A DNA stretch of 5,921 bases from an uncultured Oscillospiraceae bacterium (GTDB taxonomy: Bacteria > Bacillota > Clostridia > Oscillospirales > Ruminococcaceae), in contig CATNEU010000107.1 of NCBI GenBank assembly GCA_950097605.1, forward strand, positions 1 through 5,921, read 5' to 3'. Shown here piece by piece: positions 1-4,263 of the stretch (the stretch's first letter is position 1; each line of letters begins with the position of its first letter). The position numbers and the translations under genes are program-made. The notes under the pieces are model-generated. The model was not told the origin of the DNA. It saw nothing but the letters and a program-made list of their open reading frames with translations, and did not search any database.

Positions 1-448
1 GCAGGCGGCCGAAGCGCACCTTGATATACTTCATACTGAAGATATCGTCGAAACTCACGTTGAGGCCCTGCAGATGGTTAATCTGAATCAACGCCTGCTC
101 ATACTGCGCAATGTCCTCTTTGAGCTCTCTCTTCTTCACGCGCAACTCCGAAAGCGACTGCTCGGTCGTCCGGATATACTCGGCAAGCTGATTGGTCGTC
201 TCATCCAAGCCTTCATAGTCCGCATATTCCAGCGGCAGCTTGTAATGCACGCCCATATCGACGATTTTGCCCAGCAGAGGCGCGTATGGATTTTCCTCCA
301 GCAGCGGATGGAACCCCTTGGTATTTTCGGTTGCAACCGCCGCGCTTTCAGGATGGAAATTTTGGCTTCGATAGCATTTTAATATGACATCGTCAAGATT
401 TTTTAACCTGCCTACAATATTGATGAAGGACATCTTGGCGACTGACAT
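1..448 (-). CDS. ntpI: V/A-type ATP synthase subunit I, N-terminal part (runs off the left edge)
   Basis: The frame is open from an ATG at 448 to position 1 without a stop, giving the first 149 residues of a protein of this family that is usually about 600-700 aa. It begins MSVAKMSFINIVGRL, the short beta-strand start typical of subunit I, and continues with a charged region around LEYADYEGLDETTNQLAEYI and a coiled-coil-like stretch rich in E, Q, L and K. In known complexes subunit I (the a/stator subunit) has a cytosolic N-terminal half that binds the peripheral stalks and a C-terminal membrane half that forms the ion half-channels; only the cytosolic part is here. An AAGGTGG ribosome binding site at 458-464, 9 nt upstream, fixes the start over the internal ATG at 433. 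It follows subunit C in the same direction after a 131-bp structured spacer, so it is probably co-transcribed. The identification rests on N-terminal pattern and operon context. Confidence 0.88.
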   Translation of the reverse strand, partial: MSVAKMSFINIVGRLKNLDDVILKCYRSQNFHPESAAVATENTKGFHPLLEENPYAPLLGKIVDMGVHYKLPLEYADYEGLDETTNQLAEYIRTTEQSLSELRVKKRELKEDIAQYEQALIQINHLQGLNVSFDDIFSMKYIKVRFGRL

Positions 449-579
449 TGAAAAACACCACCTTTCAAATGGTTTTTGCGGAACCGTCCGAAGCGCTTCC
501 CGCCGGGTCTGCCGGAGGGAGGGCCGGAGCCTGCCGGTCCGCTTTTTGTGCCGATGCACCGAGAGCGCGCACGCGCCCT
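449..579 (-). other. GC-rich structured spacer between ntpC and ntpI
   Basis: This 131-bp gap has no convincing gene. In the minus-strand transcript a hairpin starts at the last base of the ntpC stop codon (580-561; 8 pairs including one G.U, 4-nt loop). A small GTGC/GCAC hairpin with loop ATCG follows at about 557-546. A longer-range stem then pairs 535-542 with 478-486 (8 pairs, one bulged base) and encloses CCGG-rich sequence. None is followed by a clean run of T, so they do not look like intrinsic terminators. They may set mRNA stability or the ratio of C to I, or be a genomic repeat. The ntpI ribosome binding site at 458-464 lies outside the stems. Confidence 0.5.
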
Positions 580-1623
580 CTATACATACAGCAGCTTTTC
601 AATTTCCGCCGGAGATACATTGTATCGGATGCCCTCGATGATATCGATGATATTTTCCGTCTCGATCTCGCAAAGAACCATATAGGACACCATGACGGTG
701 GGCGCGTGGGTTGTATAGCGCATGCGGCGTTTATTGAGCTCATACAGAACGCTCTGCGCGAAGTGCTCAATAAAGCTGAAGTTCCCTTCCTGCACCTGTT
801 TGCTATAGCGCGTCTCCATAACAATCTTCATGGCTTCCTTTTCCCCATTCGCCTCGATCAGCGCATCCAATTGTTTGCGGCTGATATAGTAGGTATAGGG
901 CAGCATCAGCGAGCGAATCGTATCGGGGGAGGCGTGGAAATACTTTTTCATACGGTAGATGATCGTCACGTTGATCAGCTCGCATTGCAGCGAGAAGATC
1001 TCGGTCAGCTCCCTGCGCGCGGAGCCTTTAAAGTCCCGCTTAATCAGATCAATCACAGTGTGGAAATAGTACTCGCGCAGCGCGTGCTCGCAGCGGGTGA
1101 CGTCGATCGCCATACCGGGTTCGGGCTGCAGCCTCTGCAAAATCGCCTTGTAAGGGGTTGCAGACAGCACGGCGAGCAGGTCGGAAAACGAGCGCACGTC
1201 GTTTAGCTTCGACATTTCAAACCGTGCGTGGTCGAGCAGGAAAGCCGGCATCGAAAAGAGGAACTCTTCGGGCTTTCCGGCATTGAGCAGCCGGATGCAG
1301 TTCAGAATCGCCGCAATCTCGATGTTGATGATCGTATAGTGATAAAAGCTGCCGGCCGTCTTGCCGGTCTGGTAGCGGCAGAGCTTGGCATAGCGGTTGA
1401 ACAACTCGGTGCGCAGGATCTGCTCGAGCTGCCCACGGTGGATCAAGCTCTCGTTGATCGAGGCCAAACAGGTCCGATACGCCGTCTCGTTTTTGAGATA
1501 GCCCGCCACTTCGCTGACTGACCGCTTGCGCGTAAGCTCGGTATAGTCTTTATCGGTGAGGCGCTTGCCATACATCGAGCGCGCTTTGGCGGAGATCACA
1601 TTTTGAGAATAGGAGCCCAACAT
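580..1623 (-). CDS. ntpC: V/A-type ATP synthase subunit C
   Basis: This is a complete gene encoding about 347 aa, the usual length for subunit C (vATP-synt_AC39 family, subunit d in eukaryotic V-ATPases). It starts MLGSYSQNVISAKARSMYGK and ends in a helical segment with NIIDIIEGIRYNVSPAEIEK, as expected for this all-helical, funnel-shaped protein. In the complex it sits in the central stalk and connects the rotor shaft (D/F) of the catalytic V1 part to the membrane c/K ring. I place the start at ATG 1623: the AGGTGA at 1635-1630 is 6 nt upstream of it, but only 3 nt from the GTG at 1626 that would add one residue. The upstream in-frame stop is the stop codon of the stalk-subunit gene, so the two genes are tightly coupled. 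No membrane segment or signal peptide is seen, in keeping with a peripheral subunit. Confidence 0.93.
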   Translation of the reverse strand: MLGSYSQNVISAKARSMYGKRLTDKDYTELTRKRSVSEVAGYLKNETAYRTCLASINESLIHRGQLEQILRTELFNRYAKLCRYQTGKTAGSFYHYTIINIEIAAILNCIRLLNAGKPEEFLFSMPAFLLDHARFEMSKLNDVRSFSDLLAVLSATPYKAILQRLQPEPGMAIDVTRCEHALREYYFHTVIDLIKRDFKGSARRELTEIFSLQCELINVTIIYRMKKYFHASPDTIRSLMLPYTYYISRKQLDALIEANGEKEAMKIVMETRYSKQVQEGNFSFIEHFAQSVLYELNKRRMRYTTHAPTVMVSYMVLCEIETENIIDIIEGIRYNVSPAEIEKLLYV

Positions 1624-1629
1624 CACGCA

Positions 1630-1635
1630 TCACCT
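1630..1635 (-). promoter_or_regulatory. Ribosome binding site of ntpC, overlapping the upstream stop codon
   Basis: AGGTGA on the minus strand contains the TGA stop of the preceding stalk-subunit gene. It lies 6 nt from ATG 1623 and 3 nt from GTG 1626, which favours ATG 1623 and suggests translational coupling. Confidence 0.6.
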
Positions 1636-1941
1636 GCCCAACACGCGGTCGAAAATCTCGTTTTCCCACTGCGCATGCTTTTCTTCAAAGGACTTTTGCA
1701 GCCGGTCCCGCACCATGTCGTGCTCGGCCGTCAGCCGGGCAATCTTCTCGTTCGCAAAGGATTCCTCGCTGGCCCTGATCATTTCAATGCGCCTTTCGGC
1801 CCTCGCCAGCCGTTCCTCGCTGACGCGCTTTTTCTCGTTTTCCACTTCGACCTGCGCCTGCTCCTTCAGCTTGATACCCTCTGCCTCAATATCCTTTGCC
1901 TTCGCGTCGATCTCGACAATTTTTTCGATGATATCGTGCAC
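1630..1941 (-). CDS. V/A-type ATPase peripheral-stalk subunit (G/H-like coiled coil)
   Basis: A complete 103-aa protein that is almost entirely charged and helical: rich in E, K, A, R and Q, with no Pro after the start and no membrane segment. A long coiled coil is expected over about residues 5-95, for example KLKEQAQVEVENEKKRV. This composition, the size of about 100 aa and the position just upstream of subunits C and I match the small stalk subunit called G, H or F in different bacteria. It would pair with subunit E as the stator that holds the catalytic head still against subunit I. The start is a GTG at 1941 with a near-perfect AAAGGAGG at 1949-1956, 7 nt upstream. It is the first gene after the promoter and long leader at 2330-1942. 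Coiled-coil proteins are hard to assign by sequence, so the subunit letter is less certain than membership of the operon. Confidence 0.8.
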   Translation of the reverse strand: MHDIIEKIVEIDAKAKDIEAEGIKLKEQAQVEVENEKKRVSEERLARAERRIEMIRASEESFANEKIARLTAEHDMVRDRLQKSFEEKHAQWENEIFDRVLGR

Positions 1942-1973
1942 AAAGCCGCCTCCTTTGCCGGTATTGTTTTCGT

Positions 1974-1979
1974 AAAAAA
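1974..1979 (-). other. T6 run near the end of the leader
   Basis: Six T on the minus strand, 33 nt before the first gene of the operon. The nearest strong stem (2061-2007) ends 27 nt earlier and the intervening sequence offers only the self-complementary GAAATTTC, so this is not a standard intrinsic terminator. It could act as a pause site or matter if the leader refolds. Confidence 0.25.
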
Positions 1980-2006
1980 GAAATTTCGTCTTGTCCTACA
2001 GGTTGT

Positions 2007-2061
2007 CGGTTGGAGCCGGGCGCCCCATTTTTAGGTTGCCCGAAGATCCCCCTGCTAACCG
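2007..2061 (-). other. Three-block stem-loop in the distal leader
   Basis: In minus-strand RNA 2061-2057 pairs with 2011-2007 (5 bp), 2051-2048 with 2015-2012 (4 bp including one G.U) and 2042-2038 with 2021-2017 (5 bp). The blocks are separated by asymmetric bulges of AGCAG and ATCTT and close a 16-nt loop that itself contains a possible ACC/GG pairing. Regular stems with asymmetric internal loops are typical of ligand-binding RNA. A competing small hairpin, 2074-2059, would disrupt its base. Confidence 0.4.
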
Positions 2062-2105
2062 CCGTTTGGAGCGGTCGTTCACAGACACAAACTGATTATT
2101 CCAAT

Positions 2106-2163
2106 CGGATTTCCGGAGAATCCGCGCACAGACCGCCTCTGGAAAAAGAAGCGTCCGCCGTGC
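2106..2163 (-). other. Two adjacent hairpins in the middle of the leader
   Basis: The first (2163-2126) has an outer GCAC/GTGC stem and an inner stem of 8 pairs with one bulged G and one G.U, around a loop TTTTTCCA. The second (2124-2106) is a perfect CGGATT/AATCCG stem with a 7-nt loop. They are separated by a single base, so they could stack. Confidence 0.35.
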
Positions 2164-2175
2164 TGGAAGCATGCA

Positions 2176-2203
2176 AAACCGCACGGTTTCGCCGGAAACC
2201 TGC
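2176..2203 (-). promoter_or_regulatory. Pair of mutually exclusive hairpins in the leader
   Basis: The minus-strand RNA segment AAACC (2189-2185) can pair upstream with GGTTT in a hairpin GGTTTC-CGGC-GAAACC (2200-2185), extended by GCA/TGC to 2203-2181 over one bulged G. It can instead pair downstream with a second GGTTT (2180-2176) around the loop GTGC. Both cannot exist at once. The first is longer (9 pairs against 5-6). Sharing one strand between two stems is what switches and attenuators do, but no terminator or ribosome-site sequestration is evident next to it, so a function is only inferred. Confidence 0.35.
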
Positions 2204-2241
2204 AAATCCTTCCCGAAAAATTCTTTTCTGCGGAAAATAGT

Positions 2242-2284
2242 TTAGGTGGTCGCACCCTTTCGTCAAAAAGCGCGATCCACCTAA
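2242..2284 (-). other. Long 43-nt stem-loop at the 5' end of the leader
   Basis: In minus-strand RNA, 8 pairs (TTAGGTGG/CCACCTAA) are followed by one bulged A (2276), then TCGCGC/GTGCGA (6 pairs), then TTTTT/AAAGG (5 pairs) and a GACG tetraloop, for 19 pairs in total. Three of these pairs are G.U and become A/C mismatches on the plus strand, so the fold favours minus-strand RNA, the direction of the operon. It begins about 10 nt after the predicted transcription start. No clean T-run follows (AACTATTTTCC), so it is unlikely to be a simple terminator. A 5' mRNA-stabilising stem, a protein target or part of a riboswitch are the options. Confidence 0.6.
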
Positions 2285-2297
2285 GCCTTATTGCATC

Positions 2298-2318
2298 CTC
2301 AATCATATACCTATTGAG
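2298..2318. promoter_or_regulatory. Inverted repeat around the -10 element (possible operator)
   Basis: CTCAAT and ATTGAG form perfect 6-bp arms separated by 9 bp and cover most of the -10 element at 2302-2307. A dimeric repressor bound here would block the polymerase. A looser outer pair, TTGCA (2291-2295) and TGCAA (2326-2330, inside the -35), roughly surrounds it. The arms are short, so chance is possible. Confidence 0.35.
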
Positions 2319-2330
2319 ACGGGTTTGCAA
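2302..2330 (-). promoter_or_regulatory. Sigma-A-type promoter for the V-ATPase operon
   Basis: On the minus strand TTGCAA (2330-2325) serves as the -35, followed by exactly 17 bp and then TATGAT (2307-2302), one base from the consensus -10. Transcription would start near 2294-2296, about 355 nt before the first V-ATPase gene. It is the best match to a housekeeping promoter I found between the UPF0210 gene and the ATPase genes, in an AT-rich patch. Confidence 0.65.
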
Positions 2331-2353
2331 TAGTGAAACTGTAGTAATAGTTA

Positions 2354-2379
2354 TGCACATACCCTTCGATATTGCACAT
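2354..2379. repeat. Two direct TGCACAT repeats upstream of the promoter
   Basis: TGCACAT occurs at 2354-2360 and again at 2373-2379, a 19-bp period (about two helical turns), starting 24 bp upstream of the -35. The position would suit a transcription activator, but two 7-bp copies may be chance. Confidence 0.25.
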
Positions 2380-2402
2380 TTTGTATGAATTTCCGGTGAA
2401 CA

Positions 2403-3764
2403 TTAGTTTTTGAGGCTTTGCAGCGGCGCCGGAATCTGCCCGCCCCTGCCGATGAATTTGGCGGGGGACTGGTACCGAATTTTCATCACCGGGCCCGAAC
2501 CCAGCAGGCCGCCAAATTCCAGCTCGTCGCCGATTTTTTTGCCAATTGCGGGGATCACGCGCACCGCCGTGGTCTTGAAATTGACCATGCCGATGGCGGC
2601 TTCGTCCGCAATGATGCCCGCAATGATCTCGGGTGTCGCGTCGCCCGGAATCACGATCATATCTAAGCCCACCGAGCAGACCGCCGTCATCGCCTCGAGC
2701 TTTTCGATGCTCAGCGTGCCCGCGCGCGCGGCCGCAATCATGCCCGCGTCCTCAGTGACCGGAATAAATGCGCCCGAAAGGCCGCCGACCTTCGAGGAGG
2801 CCATCACGCCGCCCTTTTTGACCGCGTCGTTCAAAAGCGCCAGGCAGGCGGTCGTGCCGTGGCAACCGCACTGCTCCAGGCCCATCTCCTCGAGGATATA
2901 TGCGACCGAGTCGCCGATGGCCGGCGTCGGCGCGAGCGAGAGATCCACAATGCCGAACGGCACGCCAAGCCGCCTGCTGGCCTCGTTTGCAACGAGCTGG
3001 CCCATGCGGGTAATCTTAAACGCCGTCTTTTTAACAATTTCGGCAATCTCGGTGATATTGGCGTTGTCCGGCGCCTTGGCGAGCGCCGCGCGCACCACGC
3101 CGGGGCCCGAAACGCCGACGTTGATCACGCACTCCGGCTCGCCGGGGCCGTGGAACGCACCCGCCATAAACGGATTGTCCTCCGGCGCGTTGCAGAACAC
3201 CACGAGCTTTGCGGAGCCGATGCAGTCGCGGTCCGCCGTCAGCTCGCTGGCCTGCTTGACAATGCGGCCCATCATGCCCACCGCGTCCAGGTTGATGCCG
3301 GTTTTGGTCGAGCCGATGTTGACCGAGGAGCAGACCCGCTCGGTTGCCGACAGCGCGCGCGGAATCGACTCGATCAGCTCGACGTCGCCCGCCGCGAAGC
3401 CCTTGTGCACCAGCGCGGAATACCCGCCGATGAAATTGACGCCGACGTCCTTGGCTGCGCGGTCGAGCGTCAGCGCAAATTTGACCGGATCGCCGCCCTT
3501 GCAGGGCGCCAGGATCATCGCAATCGGCGTGACCGCGATGCGCTTGTGGATGATGGGAATACCGTACTGCTTTTCAATGTCTTCGCCGGTTTTAACCAGG
3601 TCCTTTGCAAGCGTGGTGATCTTGCGGTACACCTTTTCGCAGGCCTTGTCGATGTCCGGGTCGCAGCAATCGAGCAGCGAAATGCCCATTGTGATGGTGC
3701 GGACGTCCAGGTTTTCATCCTGGATCATTGTAATGGTTTCCAATATATCATGTACGTTGACCAT
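2403..3764 (-). CDS. PFL family protein, UPF0210 (DUF711)
   Basis: A complete 453-aa protein, the usual length for UPF0210. It begins MVNVHDILETITMIQDENLD and has the family's recognisable conserved segments, including ITMGISLLDCCDPDIDKACE (about residues 25-44), IGGYSALVHKG, a Gly-rich central GVSGPGVVR and a C-terminal FIGRGGQIPAPLQSLKN. The name refers to structural likeness to pyruvate formate-lyase/ribonucleotide reductase barrels. I know of no assigned reaction, and the C-terminus lacks the glycyl-radical motif, so it should not be called a formate-lyase. It looks cytosolic, with no signal peptide or clear membrane segment. ATG 3764 is supported by GGAGG at 3771-3775, 6 nt upstream. It follows the ACT-domain gene by 70 bp, a pairing conserved in many bacteria and archaea, so the small protein may sense an amino acid or other ligand for it. 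No clear terminator follows its stop. Confidence 0.93.
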   Translation of the reverse strand: MVNVHDILETITMIQDENLDVRTITMGISLLDCCDPDIDKACEKVYRKITTLAKDLVKTGEDIEKQYGIPIIHKRIAVTPIAMILAPCKGGDPVKFALTLDRAAKDVGVNFIGGYSALVHKGFAAGDVELIESIPRALSATERVCSSVNIGSTKTGINLDAVGMMGRIVKQASELTADRDCIGSAKLVVFCNAPEDNPFMAGAFHGPGEPECVINVGVSGPGVVRAALAKAPDNANITEIAEIVKKTAFKITRMGQLVANEASRRLGVPFGIVDLSLAPTPAIGDSVAYILEEMGLEQCGCHGTTACLALLNDAVKKGGVMASSKVGGLSGAFIPVTEDAGMIAAARAGTLSIEKLEAMTAVCSVGLDMIVIPGDATPEIIAGIIADEAAIGMVNFKTTAVRVIPAIGKKIGDELEFGGLLGSGPVMKIRYQSPAKFIGRGGQIPAPLQSLKN

Positions 3765-3791
3765 GGGTATCCTCCGATTCTATAGGTTGAT

Positions 3792-3812
3792 AGGCCCGGC
3801 ACGCGCGGGCCT
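3792..3812 (-). other. Hairpin between the ACT-domain and UPF0210 genes
   Basis: AGGCCCG and CGGGCCT form a perfect 7-bp stem with a 7-nt loop in the 70-bp gap. The minus-strand downstream sequence is ATCAACC rather than a T-run, so it is not a typical terminator. It sits 16 nt before the ribosome binding site of the UPF0210 gene and may stabilise mRNA or adjust its translation. Confidence 0.4.
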
Positions 3813-3834
3813 CTGGAGCAGGCGCCGCCTATTT

Positions 3835-4104
3835 TCAGATGCGGTGCATCGAGTTGAAGATGTTTTCGTGCATCACGTGGATGGAAAGGCCCATCTCATC
3901 TCCGATTTTCTGCATGGCGTCGCTCATTTCGGACAACTCGCCTTTCATTCCCGAAATATCCACCAGCATAATCATCGCAAACAGGTCCTGCAGGACCGAC
4001 TGGGTCACCTCGATGACGTTTGCGTTGTACTCCGCACAAGAGGTGCTCACTTTTGCCAGAATTCCCACCATATCTTTTCCTATAACTGTCACTACAGCAC
4101 GCAT
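3835..4104 (-). CDS. ACT domain-containing protein (UPF0237)
   Basis: A complete 89-aa protein made of a single ACT domain. The N-terminal MRAVVTVIGKDMVGILAKVS matches the first beta strand and the loop-plus-helix of ACT domains, with the G and D of the ligand-binding turn. It is followed by NANVIEVTQSVLQDLFAMIM (second and third strands) and a C-terminal helix and strand. ACT domains commonly bind amino acids and act in pairs; this free-standing UPF0237 type resembles the regulatory repeats of GcvR but has no DNA-binding or enzyme domain. ATG 4104 has GGAG at 4112-4115, 7 nt upstream. It lies just before the UPF0210 gene, its usual neighbour, and is probably co-transcribed and functionally linked with it. 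The ligand is unknown. Confidence 0.92.
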   Translation of the reverse strand: MRAVVTVIGKDMVGILAKVSTSCAEYNANVIEVTQSVLQDLFAMIMLVDISGMKGELSEMSDAMQKIGDEMGLSIHVMHENIFNSMHRI

Positions 4105-4263
4105 TGTAACACTCCATTCTCCGGCAGCCTCCGATAGTCTCGCCCCGCAAGGCCATGCGGGGCGTACAGCGCCCTCCCGCCGCCGCCGGTGACGAGAGGG
4201 CCTGGTTTATCCAAACCGGCGCACAGCCGCGCAGGCAGAGCCTGGCAGATGCGGTCCGGGGAT
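4105..4263 (-). other. Spacer with several hairpins between nadE and the ACT-domain gene
   Basis: This 159-bp gap has no gene. The strongest element is a perfect 9-bp inverted repeat CGCCCCGCA/TGCGGGGCG with a 6-nt loop at 4141-4164. A GGTTT/AAACC stem with an ATCC loop lies at about 4204-4217, and CCCTC near 4171-4175 can pair with GAGGG at about 4196-4200. No T-run follows the main stem in the minus direction (AGACTATCGG), so Rho-independent termination is unlikely. I found no convincing promoter. The gap could be an mRNA processing or stability element or a copy of a dispersed palindromic repeat. Confidence 0.45.
4141..4164. repeat. Perfect 9-bp palindromic hairpin, REP-like
   Basis: CGCCCCGCA, loop AGGCCA, TGCGGGGCG. 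It is a fully complementary, very GC-rich stem on both strands, located between genes. Its look recalls the dispersed palindromes common between genes in GC-rich Clostridia, but only one copy is in this window. Confidence 0.4.

Larger units (their letters stand above)
1942..2296 (-). ncRNA. Predicted structured 5' leader of the V-ATPase operon (candidate cis-regulatory RNA)
   Basis: About 350 nt lie between the predicted transcription start (near 2294-2296) and the GTG start at 1941, with no believable gene. By eye the minus-strand RNA can form a series of stem-loops, in transcript order: 2284-2242 (19 pairs), 2228-2215 (5 pairs, A/U only), 2203-2181 (9 pairs, CGGC loop) or alternatively 2189-2176, 2163-2126 (about 12 pairs with bulges), 2124-2106 (6 pairs), and 2061-2007 (14 pairs in three blocks). 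Such dense folding in a long leader suggests a riboswitch, a protein-responsive leader or an embedded small RNA. I do not recognise a known riboswitch core such as TPP, cobalamin, SAM, T-box or cyclic-di-GMP. An ion-responsive element would suit an ion-pumping ATPase, but that is inference. A T6 run at 1979-1974 has no GC stem next to it. Confidence 0.5.

Noticed and set aside
448..1206. A plus-strand frame of 252 codons opposite ntpC.
   Set aside because: It is a shadow of ntpC, which has clear family features and a proper start; the plus-strand translation resembles no known protein.
1974..2061. Intrinsic terminator or attenuator before the ATPase operon.
   Set aside because: The T6 run is 27 nt away from the nearest strong stem and no GC-rich stem directly precedes it.
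1996..2205. A 69-codon minus-strand frame starting with TTG inside the leader.
   Set aside because: Rare start codon with poor spacing to any ribosome site and a composition unlike a protein; structured RNA explains the region better.
2079..2360. A 93-codon minus-strand frame in the gap before the ATPase operon, possibly a leader peptide or small gene.
   Set aside because: Its ATG is upstream of the predicted promoter, the purine-rich stretch is only about 2 nt from it, and it runs through the hairpins with no recognisable protein pattern.
2403..3764. Calling the UPF0210 protein a pyruvate formate-lyase.
   Set aside because: There is no glycyl-radical motif at the C-terminus and the length and motifs fit UPF0210; the 'PFL' name reflects fold similarity only.
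2859..3785. A plus-strand frame of 308 codons rich in Arg, His and Ala.
   Set aside because: It lies opposite the UPF0210 gene and its composition is typical of the reverse complement of a GC-rich gene.
2410..4137. A 575-codon plus-strand open frame opposite the UPF0210 and ACT-domain genes.
   Set aside because: It is antisense to two well-recognised proteins, its translation is Ser/Pro/Ala/Ile-rich without any family pattern, and GC-biased third positions easily open this frame.
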